64,000 bases of DNA from BOG-908 sp965198855 (GCA_965198855.1 CBDAPZ010000001.1:2356001-2420000), one strand, 5' to 3'. Shown: positions 29,483-38,258, counted from the stretch's first letter. Notes: generated by a model not told the origin, from the sequence alone. Made by a program: numbers and translations.

Positions 29483-29971
29483 TTATGCCTTATCCCCGCG
29501 CATCAACCGCGCCTTATCCCGCTGCCAATCCCGATCCGCGATCGCGTGGCGTTTATCCGTCTTGTTCCGCCCCTGCCCTACGCCGATCGTGACCTTGGCG
29601 ACGCCCTTCTCGTTGAAATGGATGTCTAGTGGCACCAGCGTGTGGCCGTTGCGGGTGGTCTGCGCGATCAAATTGCCCATCTGCTTTTTGTGCAGCAGCA
29701 ATTTCCGCGGCGCCTTGGTGTCGAAACGGGAGAGCACGCCCGCCTGATACTCGGGGATGTAGCACCCGAACAGGAACAGCTCCCCGTCCCGCTCGCCGGC
29801 CCAGGCTTCGGTGATCGTCGCACGTCCGTGGCGAAGCGATTTCACCTCCGGCCCGCGCAGAACCAGGCCGGCTTCGACCGTTTCCTTGATCGTATAGTCG
29901 TAGCGGGCCTTGCGGTTCTGTGCCGCCAGGCCGTGGCTGATCAGGCCCGACTTTGTCTTCTTCTCAGCCAA
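29483..29971 (-). CDS. smpB: SmpB, SsrA-binding protein
   Basis: 162 aa. Conserved segments NRKARYDYTIKETVEAGLVL, GPEVKSLRHGRATITEAW, NRKLLLHKKQ-like LLLHKKQMGNLI and the basic tail GRNKTDKRHAIADRDWQRDK. Binds tmRNA and places it in the stalled ribosome. Partner of the ssrA gene at 10.2 kb. Directly downstream of dapA (13 nt), a pairing common in alphaproteobacteria. Confidence 0.96.
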   Translation of the reverse strand: MAEKKTKSGLISHGLAAQNRKARYDYTIKETVEAGLVLRGPEVKSLRHGRATITEAWAGERDGELFLFGCYIPEYQAGVLSRFDTKAPRKLLLHKKQMGNLIAQTTRNGHTLVPLDIHFNEKGVAKVTIGVGQGRNKTDKRHAIADRDWQRDKARLMRGDKA

Positions 29972-29984
29972 TTTTTAAAAACCT

Positions 29985-30863
29985 TCAGCTCAGCAGCCCG
30001 GCTTCCGCCATGGCCGCCTTGACGCGGATGCGCGCGGTCTCGGACAAGGGTGCCAGCGGCAGGCGGCAATGTTCATGCGTGAGGCCCAGAAGGCTCGCCG
30101 CGAATTTCACCGGCACAGGATTGGATTCGCAGAACATGGCGTCGTGCAGCACCAGCAGCCTGTCCTGGATCGCCATCGCCTCTGCCAGCCTGCCTTCGGA
30201 CCAAGCGGCATGCAGGTCGGCACAGGCGCGCGGTGCGACATTGGCGGTCACCGAGATGCAGCCATGACCGCCGGCGGCCAGAAACGGCAGCACCGTGTGG
30301 TCCTCGCCGGAGAGCTGGATGAAATCGGACCCGCAGGCACGGCGCGTGTGCAGCGGCCGCGAGAGATTGGCCGTGGCATCCTTTACGCCAACGATATTGG
30401 GGTGCTTGGCCAGCCGCGCCATCGTCTCCGGCGTCATGTCGATCACGCTACGGGACGGGATGTTGTAGATGATCAGAGGCAGGTCCGCCGCGTCGGCGAT
30501 CGCCATGAAATGCAGATACAGCCCTTCCTGCGTCGGCTTGTTGTAGTACGGCGTCACCGCCATCACTGCGTTGGCACCACGGCGTTTGGCATGCAACGCG
30601 AGGGATACCGCCTCGGCCGTGCTGTTCGAGCCGGTGCCCGCGATTACCGGCACCCGCCCGGAAGCGGCTTCGACCGCGATCTCGATGGCACGCTGGTGTT
30701 CGGCATGGCTCAGCGTCGGGCTTTCGCCGGTTGTGCCCACCGGCACCACACCCTGCGTGCCGTTCGCGATCTGCCACTCGACGAACCGCCCATAGCCGGC
30801 CTCATCCAGGCTGCCATCGGCGCGCATCGGGGTGATCAGGGCGACGATGGACCCCTTGAACAT
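29985..30863 (-). CDS. dapA: 4-hydroxy-tetrahydrodipicolinate synthase
   Basis: 292 aa from ATG 30863; the frame continues upstream to 31130 but the homology begins at MFKGSIVALITPM. TIM-barrel aldolase: VVPVGTTGESPTLSHAEH, VTPYYNKPTQEGLY, LIIYNIPSRS (Tyr) and NIVGVKDATANL (Schiff-base Lys), FIQLSGEDHTVLP. Condenses pyruvate and aspartate semialdehyde in lysine/diaminopimelate synthesis. Operon with smpB. Confidence 0.96.
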   Translation of the reverse strand: MFKGSIVALITPMRADGSLDEAGYGRFVEWQIANGTQGVVPVGTTGESPTLSHAEHQRAIEIAVEAASGRVPVIAGTGSNSTAEAVSLALHAKRRGANAVMAVTPYYNKPTQEGLYLHFMAIADAADLPLIIYNIPSRSVIDMTPETMARLAKHPNIVGVKDATANLSRPLHTRRACGSDFIQLSGEDHTVLPFLAAGGHGCISVTANVAPRACADLHAAWSEGRLAEAMAIQDRLLVLHDAMFCESNPVPVKFAASLLGLTHEHCRLPLAPLSETARIRVKAAMAEAGLLS

Positions 30864-31038
30864 GGGTAAACTCCGAGAGACTGGACTGGGACCGCGCAAC
30901 CTAGGAAGCAGCGACGGGCGCCGCAAGGCCAGCTTGCTCGGGTCAGCCAGACCGTATTCCAAAGATTTCGCCTCCCGGCTAGGCTGCCGCATGCCCACGA
31001 TGATGCGTGCCGGTCGCCCGCATGTGGCGCCCTGATCC

Positions 31039-31628
31039 ATGGAAAAGGACCGCCTGACCGCGTTTTCCGACGGCGTGATCGCCGTGATCATCACCATCAT
31101 GGTGCTGGATTTGCACGCGCCCAAGGGCACCGACCTGCAGGCTTTGGTGGCACTCGCGCCGACTTTCCTCAGCTATGTGCTGAGCTTTGCCTATGTCGCC
31201 ATCTACTGGAACAACCACCATCATTTCTTCCAGCTGGTGCCGCGGGTGACCGGCGGGATTCTGTGGGCGAACATGCATCTGCTGTTCTGGTATCGCTGAT
31301 CCCGCTCACCACGAGCTGGCTCGGCGCGCATTTCTACGCCCCTCTGCCCACCGCGATCTACGGGCTCAGCCTGCTGATGCCGGCTCTTGCCTGGTGGATC
31401 ATGCAGCGCGCGATCATCGGCGCCCAGGGCGAAGGCTCGGCGCTGGCACTGGCCATCGGCCGCGACACCAAGGGCAAGATAGCACCCTTGTTTTATCTCG
31501 CAGGCATCGGGCTGTCGTTCGTAAAGCCCTGGATCGGCGATCTGTTCTACGTGGCGGTCGGGTTGATGTGGCTGGTGCCCGACCGACGGATCGAGACGCA
31601 TCTCGCCGCCGGGGAGCATGGTGCATAG
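31039..31628 (+). pseudogene. TMEM175-family (DUF1211) potassium channel, frameshifted
   Basis: Two overlapping frames together give one complete protein of about 196 aa. The first (31039-31299) begins MEKDRLTAFSDGVIAVIITI (the FSD motif) and runs to WANMHLLFW before Y-R-stop. The second, readable from 31293, resumes SLIPLTTSWLGAHFYAPLPT and continues through the last helices to a TAG at 31626. Homologues read HLLFW-L-SLIP, so one base is missing just after 31290. Either a true loss-of-function mutation or a sequencing error; the rest of the gene is undamaged, suggesting it is recent or an artefact. Confidence 0.8.
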
Positions 31629-31656
31629 ACGGCAATGCTGGCCTAGAAGGCCCGCC

Positions 31657-33513
31657 ATGTTCCGCAGCATTCTGCTTCTTGCCTGCCTCATCCTGCCTGC
31701 ACGGGCGCAGACCACCCCGATGTTGCAAGCCCTGCGGGCGCGCGACTGGAACACCGCCATGTCGCTGGCGGGCGATCCGCTTGGCCAGAAGCTGGTCACG
31801 TTCATCAGGCTGCTCATGCCGGATCAGGCGCACGCGCAGGAGATACTGACGTTCCTGCGCGAAAATCCGGATTGGCCGGATGGGCCGGTGCTCGAGAAAC
31901 GCTATTCTGAAGCCTTGGCCAACGAGCCGGACGAGCAGCACACCGTCTCGCTGTGCCGCGACCATCCGCCTGTAATAGCGGATGGTCTGCTCCATTGTGC
32001 AGAGGCGTTCACCCTGACGGGGGACAGCGCCCGCGCCGCTGCGGCCGCGCGTACTGCCTGGGTGACGGGGCTGAGCCAGCCCGACGAGGAGACCGCTTTT
32101 CTCGCCCGCTGGAGCCGGCTGCCGACGCAGAGCGATCAGCGCCGGCGCTTCGATCATCTGGAGACCAGCGACCCTGCTGCCGCACGCCGCCAGGTCGCGC
32201 GGCTGGATCCGGATTTCTTGCATCTTGCGCAGGCACGGCTGGCCTTCCGCCATGGTGACGCCGATGCTCTCTCCTATCTGCCTGCGGTGCCGGAAGCGCT
32301 GCGTGCCGACGCCGATCTTCTGCTCTCGGAAGCGCGCTTCCTTCGCCGCACCCACGCCGACGATGCGGCACTCGCCCTCTGGCGTACGGCCGCGATGCCG
32401 GCCGAAGCCTCGGCGCCCATGGCTCAGCGCGCCGCCTTCTGGAGCGAACGGGAAGCCCTGGCGCGTGAGCTGCTGTCGCAGCACCAGGCACAGGACGCCT
32501 ACGCGCTAGCCGACGACAGGCTGCAGGCAACGGAGCAATCCTTTGATGCCGATTTCCTCGCCGGCTGGATCGCCTTGCGTGCGCAGCAGAACCCAGCCTT
32601 GGCGAAGACACATTTTGCCGTGCTCGCCGCGAAGTCACATTCCGCACTGACGCAATCGCGCGCGCATTATTGGCTGGCGCGGGCCGAGACCGATCCGGGT
32701 GCGGCTCACGCCGAATATGTGGCGGCAGCCTCCTGGCCGCTCACCTATTACGGCCAGTTGGCGGCCCGCGCGGCCGGCGAGAGCGACGCGTCGCTCAAGG
32801 CGCGCATCCTCGCGTTGCAGGATCCGAAAGCGACGGATGCCGAGGCAAAGGGTTTTGCGCAGAGTGAATTCGCACGCGCGGCTGCGACACTGGTGGCGTG
32901 GGACGACCCCAAGCGGGCGGCGGATTTTCTGCTCAAGCTCGCTCAGTCGCCGGCGAGTGGCGCGGTGCGTGGCCTGGTGGCGCAGGCAGCGTTGCGCGAG
33001 AATGTGCCAGACGTCGCGGTGCAGACGGCGCGGCTGGCCGGGCGCGACGGGCAAATGTTGCCGCAGAGTGGCTGGCCGCTCTCCGTGCAACCGCCGGACG
33101 GCATTGCGCCACCCTGGCTGGTGCTGGGTGTGATGCGCCAAGAAAGCAGTTTTGATCCGAAAATCGTCAGCAATGCGGGTGCACATGGCTTGATGCAGTT
33201 GATGCCGCAGACGGCTGCACAATTGGCAAGAACCAATCATGTTCCGGATGGCCCGCTCGCCGATCCGGATGTGAACATGCGCCTGGGTGTTCTGTATCTG
33301 GATGGCTTGCTGGATAAGTTCGATGGCGTGGTGCCGTATGCCGTCGCCGCCTACAACGCCGGCCCGCATCGTGTGCAGGCTTGGGAAGACGGCCCGGTCG
33401 GGAGCGACGCGATGGTAGATTGGATAGAGACGATCCCCTTCACCGAAACCAGAAACTACGTTCAGCGTGTGCTGGAAAATACTTTTATCTATGAGGCTAA
33501 ACTTGGAAAGTAA
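31657..33513 (+). CDS. Soluble lytic murein transglycosylase (Slt type)
   Basis: 618 aa. Signal peptide FRSILLLACLILPARA, a long alpha-helical superhelix (about 25-460) and a C-terminal SLT domain: VMRQESSFDPKIVSNAGAHG with catalytic Glu, LMQLMPQTAAQLA, VVPYAVAAYNAGPHRVQ, FTETRNYVQRV. Cleaves glycan strands with 1,6-anhydro product formation in the periplasm. ATG 31657 selected because it starts the signal peptide; an upstream ATG at 31618 overlaps the preceding gene. Confidence 0.92.
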   Translation: MFRSILLLACLILPARAQTTPMLQALRARDWNTAMSLAGDPLGQKLVTFIRLLMPDQAHAQEILTFLRENPDWPDGPVLEKRYSEALANEPDEQHTVSLCRDHPPVIADGLLHCAEAFTLTGDSARAAAAARTAWVTGLSQPDEETAFLARWSRLPTQSDQRRRFDHLETSDPAAARRQVARLDPDFLHLAQARLAFRHGDADALSYLPAVPEALRADADLLLSEARFLRRTHADDAALALWRTAAMPAEASAPMAQRAAFWSEREALARELLSQHQAQDAYALADDRLQATEQSFDADFLAGWIALRAQQNPALAKTHFAVLAAKSHSALTQSRAHYWLARAETDPGAAHAEYVAAASWPLTYYGQLAARAAGESDASLKARILALQDPKATDAEAKGFAQSEFARAAATLVAWDDPKRAADFLLKLAQSPASGAVRGLVAQAALRENVPDVAVQTARLAGRDGQMLPQSGWPLSVQPPDGIAPPWLVLGVMRQESSFDPKIVSNAGAHGLMQLMPQTAAQLARTNHVPDGPLADPDVNMRLGVLYLDGLLDKFDGVVPYAVAAYNAGPHRVQAWEDGPVGSDAMVDWIETIPFTETRNYVQRVLENTFIYEAKLGK

Positions 33514-33532
33514 GGAAGCAGAGCAAGATCGC

Positions 33533-34825
33533 TCAGGACAGTTTCAAAACCCCGTTTGGCGAAACAGAACCTGTATCCTTCTGCTCCTTCCCCACGAATG
33601 TCACCATCACCGCAGCCACCAGGCAAAGCGCCCCAGCCGACACGAACGCGCTCACATAACTCCCTGTATTCGTCCGCAAAGTCCCGGCAACCCAGGCCGC
33701 CATCGCCGCACCGATCTGGTGCGCCGCCGCGATCCACCCGAACATCAGCGCCGCATTGTCGCGCCCGAAAACCTTCTCCGCGAGCCTGAGTGTCGGCGGA
33801 ACGGTTGCGATCCAGTCCAGCCCATAGAAAATCGCAAACAGCGACAATCCATAAAAGCTGAACTGGAACGAGAACGGCAGATACATCAGCGACAACCCGC
33901 GTAGCCCGTAATACCAGAATAGCAGCCACCGGCTATCGACCCGGTCGGTCAGCCAGCCGGAACCGGTGGTGCCGATGAAGTCGAAAATACCCATCATCGC
34001 GAGCAGTCCGGCCGCGCGCACTTCGGGAATACCGTGATCCACGCAAGCGGGAATGAGATGCGTGCCGATCAACCCGTTCGTCGACGCGCCGCAGACGAAG
34101 AAGGTTCCGCCAAGCAGCCAAAAATCGCGCGATACCAGGCCGGTGCGCAGCGCCTTGATCGCACGCATCGCCGGGTTCTGGCCGGTATGTGTGGCCACCT
34201 CGAGCGTCGTCCCGCCATAGGGCGCAAGGCCCATATCCGAAGGCCGGTCGCGCATCAGGAGAGCGACGGCGGGGATCAGCAGCAGTGCTGCACCGGCCGC
34301 CGTAAAGGATACCGAACGCCAGCCATGGTTTTGCGCAAGCCAAGCCAGCACAGGCAAAAACACGAGCTGTCCGGTCGCAGAGCTGGCCGTGAGCAACCCC
34401 ATCACCAGGCCGCGCCGCTGCAGGAACCAGCGATTGGCGACAGTCGCACCCAGCACGATCGCCACCATGCCGGTGCCCGATCCCACCACCACGCCCCAAA
34501 GCAGGCGCAACTGCCACGGCGTGGTCATGACGGCCGTCAGCGAAACACCGATCGCGAGCAAGGCCAGTGCCGCCATCACGGTGCGGCGCAGGCCAAACCG
34601 TTCCATCACCGCAACTGCAAACGGGCCGAGCAGGCCATAGAGCAGGATGTTGATGGCCACCGCACTGCTGATCGTCGCCGTCGACCAGCCGAATTCCGCA
34701 CGTAGCGGCACGATCAGTACGCCGGGCGTAGCCCTGATGCCGGCGCCTACGAGCAGCACCAGAAAGGTGACCGCCACCATTACCCAGGCATAGTGAAACC
34801 GCGGCGTCGCTGCGGACTCACGCAT
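33533..34825 (-). CDS. MFS transporter (monocarboxylate/OFA-like)
   Basis: 430 aa with twelve helices from ATG 34825, which overlaps the tautomerase stop (ATGCGTGA). Begins FHYAWVMVAVTFLVLLVGAG and PLRAEFGWSTATISSAVAIN, a style seen in MFS carriers for organic acids and aromatic acids; motif A-like VMERFGLRRTV. Last gene of a leftward operon with a tautomerase and a MarR regulator, so it may import a substrate that the tautomerase pathway uses. Substrate unknown. Confidence 0.88.
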   Translation of the reverse strand: MRESAATPRFHYAWVMVAVTFLVLLVGAGIRATPGVLIVPLRAEFGWSTATISSAVAINILLYGLLGPFAVAVMERFGLRRTVMAALALLAIGVSLTAVMTTPWQLRLLWGVVVGSGTGMVAIVLGATVANRWFLQRRGLVMGLLTASSATGQLVFLPVLAWLAQNHGWRSVSFTAAGAALLLIPAVALLMRDRPSDMGLAPYGGTTLEVATHTGQNPAMRAIKALRTGLVSRDFWLLGGTFFVCGASTNGLIGTHLIPACVDHGIPEVRAAGLLAMMGIFDFIGTTGSGWLTDRVDSRWLLFWYYGLRGLSLMYLPFSFQFSFYGLSLFAIFYGLDWIATVPPTLRLAEKVFGRDNAALMFGWIAAAHQIGAAMAAWVAGTLRTNTGSYVSAFVSAGALCLVAAVMVTFVGKEQKDTGSVSPNGVLKLS

Positions 34826-35198
34826 ACTGCGCCTCGCCATTTCCGAACGACCAGTTCTCCTTGACGACTTCCACCAGCGAGATGAACACATCCTCGCGGC
34901 GCAGTCCGAGGCGCGTATGCAGCCCGTCAGCCACCGCCTTGTAGAACGCCTTCTTGAGGTCCACGGACCGGCCTGCATTCAAGGTGATCTGCAGGATAAC
35001 GATGTCTTCCGTATGGGTGATTCCGAGATAAGACGCGGGAAAGATATGGCTTTCCAGCGGATGTTCCGTAATTGCCTGAAAACGGTCTTCCAGCGGAACA
35101 TTGAGCGTTGCCACCATCGCATCGTGTACCACGTCGCTGATGGTTTTGCGGTACTCCGCAGATTTTCCCTGCAGCACATCTATGCGAACGAAAGGCAT
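34818..35198 (-). CDS. Tautomerase-superfamily protein
   Basis: 126 aa. After Met removal the N-terminus is Pro (MPFVRIDVLQGKSAEYRK), the catalytic base of 4-oxalocrotonate tautomerase-like enzymes. Two-repeat form (about 125 aa) with ITLNAGRSVDLKKAFYKAVA in the second half and Arg in LRREDVFISLVEV. Probably tautomerises or dehalogenates a small keto acid. Coded 17 nt after the MarR gene and overlaps the MFS gene. Confidence 0.88.
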   Translation of the reverse strand: MPFVRIDVLQGKSAEYRKTISDVVHDAMVATLNVPLEDRFQAITEHPLESHIFPASYLGITHTEDIVILQITLNAGRSVDLKKAFYKAVADGLHTRLGLRREDVFISLVEVVKENWSFGNGEAQYA

Positions 35199-35215
35199 GT
35201 GAAGTCTCCTGCGGC

Positions 35216-35632
35216 CTACGCGACCGATAACGGTTTCAATTTCTCAGCTAGCTGGACGATCGATGTGTTTTCCACCAGGCCGCTCACGCGCTGCTGCGCC
35301 CCGCGCCAATACGGCAGCGCCGCCTCGATCGCCGCCTCCCCCGCCGGCGTGAGATGCGCCACACGTTCGCGCTGGTCGCGTTCACCTACTGAAAGTCGCA
35401 CCAATCCACGCCGCTCCAGTGGGTCCAGGTTGCGGCCCATGGTCGATCGGTCCAATGCGATCTCGGCCGCCAGGCGCGAGACCGGCAAAGGCCCCAGTCG
35501 CGCGAGGCTGCGCAGCACCGCAAACTGCGTGATCCGCAACCCCACCGGCGCCAGCGCCGAATCATACGCCGCCGTCATTGCACGGGTGGCACGGCGAAGG
35601 GTGGAACAGGCACAGGGCGCATCGGCATGCAT
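35216..35632 (-). CDS. MarR-family transcriptional regulator
   Basis: 138 aa. Winged HTH: GLRITQFAVLRSLARLGPLP, VSRLAAEIALDRSTMGRNLD, PLERRGLVRLSVGERDQRER (wing), then HLTPAGEAAIEAAL. ATG 35632 lies inside a perfect 36-bp palindrome that is surely its operator. It heads the leftward operon with the tautomerase and MFS genes and probably represses them; the N-terminal CACS cysteines could sense oxidants (speculative). Confidence 0.9.
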   Translation of the reverse strand: MHADAPCACSTLRRATRAMTAAYDSALAPVGLRITQFAVLRSLARLGPLPVSRLAAEIALDRSTMGRNLDPLERRGLVRLSVGERDQRERVAHLTPAGEAAIEAALPYWRGAQQRVSGLVENTSIVQLAEKLKPLSVA

Positions 35633-35661
35633 AAAGCGGGTATATACCCGCTTTATGCATG
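35626..35661. promoter_or_regulatory. Perfect 36-bp palindrome, operator of the MarR gene
   Basis: Half-site CATGCATAAAGCGGGTAT followed by its exact reverse complement, with no mismatches and no spacer. It covers the MarR start codon and lies 29 nt upstream of the pgpA ATG at 35690, so it can control both directions. Such length of perfect symmetry is far beyond the usual 16-20 bp MarR box. Confidence 0.8.
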
Positions 35662-35689
35662 AATGCCAACCCATGCTATGCCCGCTCAT

Positions 35690-36172
35690 ATGAGAACCCA
35701 CAGCTTCGCCTGGTGGATTGCCAGCGGCTTCGGCAGCGGCACCGCGCCCAAGGCACCCGGCACTGCCGGATCCCTCGTCGGGCTGGCCATCGGCGCAGCA
35801 CTTCTTCCCCTCTCGCCGGTACTCATAGCCGCCGCCATCCTGGTCGCCTGTGCCGCCGGCCTCTGGGCCATCCAGGCCGCCACCGGCCTGACCATGCTTG
35901 GCCACACCAAAGCCGACCATGATGACCCAGGCTGGATTGTCATTGATGAGATCGCCGGCCAGATGATCGCCCTGCTGGCGCTGCACAAACTCAGCCTCCT
36001 CGGCGCCGCTCTCGCTTTCGCGCTGTTCCGCCTGTTCGACGTCACCAAGCCGGGGCCGATCGGATGGGCCGATAGGCAAGGGGGCGCGGTCGGCATCATG
36101 GCGGACGATGTCCTGGCAGGCCTTGCAGCTGCCCTGATCCTGCTCATGGCTCAAAAAGCCACACTTATTTAG
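35690..36172 (+). CDS. pgpA: Phosphatidylglycerophosphatase A
   Basis: 160 aa. Family motifs: GTAPKAPGTAGSLVGLAIG, DDPGWIVIDEIAGQM (acidic active-site segment) and LFRLFDVTKPGPIGWADR, with several membrane helices. Removes phosphate from phosphatidylglycerol phosphate at the inner membrane. ATG 35690 fits the family; ATG 35663 is possible. No clear ribosome site for either, so initiation could be leaderless. Confidence 0.92.
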   Translation: MRTHSFAWWIASGFGSGTAPKAPGTAGSLVGLAIGAALLPLSPVLIAAAILVACAAGLWAIQAATGLTMLGHTKADHDDPGWIVIDEIAGQMIALLALHKLSLLGAALAFALFRLFDVTKPGPIGWADRQGGAVGIMADDVLAGLAAALILLMAQKATLI

Positions 36173-36177
36173 AAAGA

Positions 36178-36213
36178 TTGGGGGAACAGTGCCTGTCCCC
36201 CAAACCCCCCGGC
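36178..36213. repeat. Repeat B copy 3
   Basis: TTGGGGGAACAGTGCCTGTC then CCCCAAACCCCCCGG, directly after the pgpA stop codon. The possible GTG start of the next gene at 36189 lies inside it and is therefore doubtful. Confidence 0.7.
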
Positions 36214-36260
36214 TCTTCCTGGCTTTACAAAGAACCTACATTAAACAAGGAACGCGGTTT

Positions 36261-37322
36261 TTGTCCGATACGACTCAGACAAGCAGTGGCCAACGTACCG
36301 CGCGCATCGTGATGGCAATCGCCTTCGTGCTGCTTGGCGTCTGGACCCTCAAGAGCTTCCTGCCGGCACTCGCCTGGGCCGCAATTCTCGCCATCGCGCT
36401 CTGGCCACTCTACCGTTGGGCACAAACCAAAATCCCGCCCGGCAAACACAACATCCTGCTGCCGCTGCTCCTCACCACCGCCTTCGCCCTGATCTTCGCC
36501 ATCCCACTCGCCGTTCTTGGCCTGAAGCTCGCTGCTGAGGCACATGCCATTTCGCATTGGGTGCAGGACGCGCAATCCAACGGCATCAAACCCCCCGACG
36601 CCCTCGGGAAACTTCCCTGGGGCGGCCAGGCGGCCTCGCATTGGTGGGACACCAATCTCAATCATCCGAAACCTGCCGCCGGCCTGCTGGAACACGCCAA
36701 CAACCATGCCTTCGCCGATGATGGCCGCGAGTTCGGTGCCGCCCTGCTGCACCGGCTGACCCTGTTCGGCTTCACCCTGCTCACCCTGTTCGTGCTGCTG
36801 CGCGAGGGCCACGACCTTACCGCCCAGCTTCGCATCGCCAGCAGACGCGCCTTTGGCGACACCGGCGAACGCGTCGGCACCCAGATCATCGCCTCCATCC
36901 ACGGCACCGTCACCGGTCTGGTGTTCGTGGGCCTGGCGGAAGGCGCCGTGCTCGGCGTGGCCTACGCCATCGCCGGCGTGCCGCACCCCGTCGCCCTCGG
37001 AGCGCTCTCTGCCATCGCTGCAATCCTGCCGTTTGGCGCCACCGTCGCCGCCGCGATCGCGGCTTTGCTGCTTGCCGCCACCGGCAGTGTGGTGGGCGCC
37101 TGCGTGCTGTTCGCCTTCGGCTCGGCCCTCGCTTTCGCAACCGACCATTTTGTCCGCCCCGTGCTCATCGGCGGTGCGACGAAATTGCCATTCCTCTGGG
37201 TGCTGCTGGGTATTCTTGGTGGGCTGGAAGTTTGGGGTTTGTTGGGTCTGTTCATCGGGCCGGCCATTATGGCGGCTTTGATATTGCTTTGGCGGGATTG
37301 GGTGGCGGCGAAAGCGCCATAA
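36261..37322 (+). CDS. AI-2E family transporter (PF01594-type) permease
   Basis: 353 aa with about eight membrane helices: ARIVMAIAFVLLGVWTLKSF, AALAWAAILAIALWPLY, LPLLLTTAFALIFAIPLAVL, then after a soluble middle part the conserved GTVTGLVFVGLAEGAVLGVA, HPVALGALSAIAAILPFGA, PVLIGGATKLPFLWVLLGIL. The family includes TqsA and Na+/H+ antiporters; substrate open. TTG 36261 is the likely start (AAGGAA upstream), since the earlier GTG is in repeat B. Followed by repeat A. Confidence 0.88.
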   Translation: MSDTTQTSSGQRTARIVMAIAFVLLGVWTLKSFLPALAWAAILAIALWPLYRWAQTKIPPGKHNILLPLLLTTAFALIFAIPLAVLGLKLAAEAHAISHWVQDAQSNGIKPPDALGKLPWGGQAASHWWDTNLNHPKPAAGLLEHANNHAFADDGREFGAALLHRLTLFGFTLLTLFVLLREGHDLTAQLRIASRRAFGDTGERVGTQIIASIHGTVTGLVFVGLAEGAVLGVAYAIAGVPHPVALGALSAIAAILPFGATVAAAIAALLLAATGSVVGACVLFAFGSALAFATDHFVRPVLIGGATKLPFLWVLLGILGGLEVWGLLGLFIGPAIMAALILLWRDWVAAKAP

Positions 37323-37331
37323 AGAAAAAGG

Positions 37332-37380
37332 CCTTCTTTTCTGGAGAAAAGACGCAAAAGACTTTTATTCGCTGTCGCGG
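37332..37380 (+). repeat. Repeat A copy 5 (terminator-like)
   Basis: CCTTCTTTTCTGGAGAAAAG followed by ACGCAAAAGACTTTTATT and CGCTGTCGCGG, 9 nt after the AI-2E-type gene and in its orientation. Faces copy 6. Confidence 0.7.
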
Positions 37381-37408
37381 CTCTCTGAGGCAGCATACGC
37401 CATAGACA

Positions 37409-37445
37409 TAAAAGTTTTTTGGTTCTTTTTTTCAAAAAAGAACCG
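37409..37445 (-). repeat. Repeat A copy 6 (terminator-like)
   Basis: Minus-strand reading GGTTCTTTTTTGAAAAAAAG then AACCAAAAAACTTTTAT, downstream of the SDR gene (ends 37455) in its orientation. Convergent with copy 5, so each serves one of two convergent operons. Confidence 0.75.
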
Positions 37446-37454
37446 CTTCCTTCC

Positions 37455-38258
37455 TCACTTCCCCGAATGCGTAAACCCCGGATCGACCGGCACCCGCTGC
37501 GCCGTCAGCGCATCTTCCGTCAGGAACTTCGTCGCCGACCATCCGCCGTCGATGGCGATCACCTGCCCATTGATCCAGCGCGACTTGTCTGAACACAGGA
37601 ACAGGATCGCATTCGCCACATCTTCCGGCGCGCCTAGACCCTTTGACGGCGTCATGTCGAAATTCATCCGACGGAAGCGCTCATCTTCCAGCCGGGCACG
37701 CGTCATATCCGTAACGATCACACCTGGCGCCAGCGCATTGCAGCGTATGCCGAAGCTGCCGTACTGCGCGGCGACATGGGTGGTGAGCCCCGTCAGCCCC
37801 GCTTTCGCCGCCGAATAGGCACCACCGCGCAGGCCGCCGACCAATGCGAAAGTGGAAGAAATGTTTACGATACTGCTGCCGGGCTTCATCACGTCGATCG
37901 CCTGCCGCGTAAAGCGGATCGGCGAGCGAAGCATCAGGTTCAGCATCGAATCGAGCGCCTGGTCGTCCATCTCGTGCAGCGGTTTGGGTGCGCCGGCGCC
38001 GGCATTGTTCACCAGGTAGTCGAGCTGGCCAAAACGTTGCATTGCTAGATCGACAGCGCGCGCGGGCGCATCGTCATCGGTGACGTCGGCCGACAGGGTT
38101 GCGACCAGATCGGCGTATTCGCCGGCCGCTGCCTTGAGGTCATCCAGCTTTTCCTGGCGCCTTCCTACGCCTATGACGGCCACGCCTTCGCGTACGAACG
38201 CGAGCGCGGTCGCCAGGCCGATGCCGGTGCCTGCACCGGTGACCAGCGCTGTTTTCAT
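37455..38258 (-). CDS. SDR-family oxidoreductase
   Basis: 267 aa from ATG 38258. Cofactor loop TGAGTGIGLATA, VNNAGAGAP, catalytic Tyr/Lys in YSAAKAG, and CNALAPGVIVTDM; classical short-chain dehydrogenase, NAD(P)-dependent. Final gene of a leftward operon after two acyl-CoA dehydrogenases with ATGA overlaps, thus probably oxidising a hydroxyl-acyl intermediate or a related alcohol in the same pathway. The start overlaps the end of the short acyl-CoA dehydrogenase gene. Confidence 0.9.
   Translation of the reverse strand: MKTALVTGAGTGIGLATALAFVREGVAVIGVGRRQEKLDDLKAAAGEYADLVATLSADVTDDDAPARAVDLAMQRFGQLDYLVNNAGAGAPKPLHEMDDQALDSMLNLMLRSPIRFTRQAIDVMKPGSSIVNISSTFALVGGLRGGAYSAAKAGLTGLTTHVAAQYGSFGIRCNALAPGVIVTDMTRARLEDERFRRMNFDMTPSKGLGAPEDVANAILFLCSDKSRWINGQVIAIDGGWSATKFLTEDALTAQRVPVDPGFTHSGK

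Noticed and set aside
35663..36154. Minus-strand extension of the MarR gene opposite pgpA
   Set aside because: Homology to MarR begins close to 35632; the upstream part is antisense to pgpA.
36189..36260. Longer N-terminus of the AI-2E-type transporter from GTG 36189
   Set aside because: The start lies within repeat B and the extra residues (PVPQTPRLFLAL) are repeat-derived; TTG 36261 has a better ribosome site.
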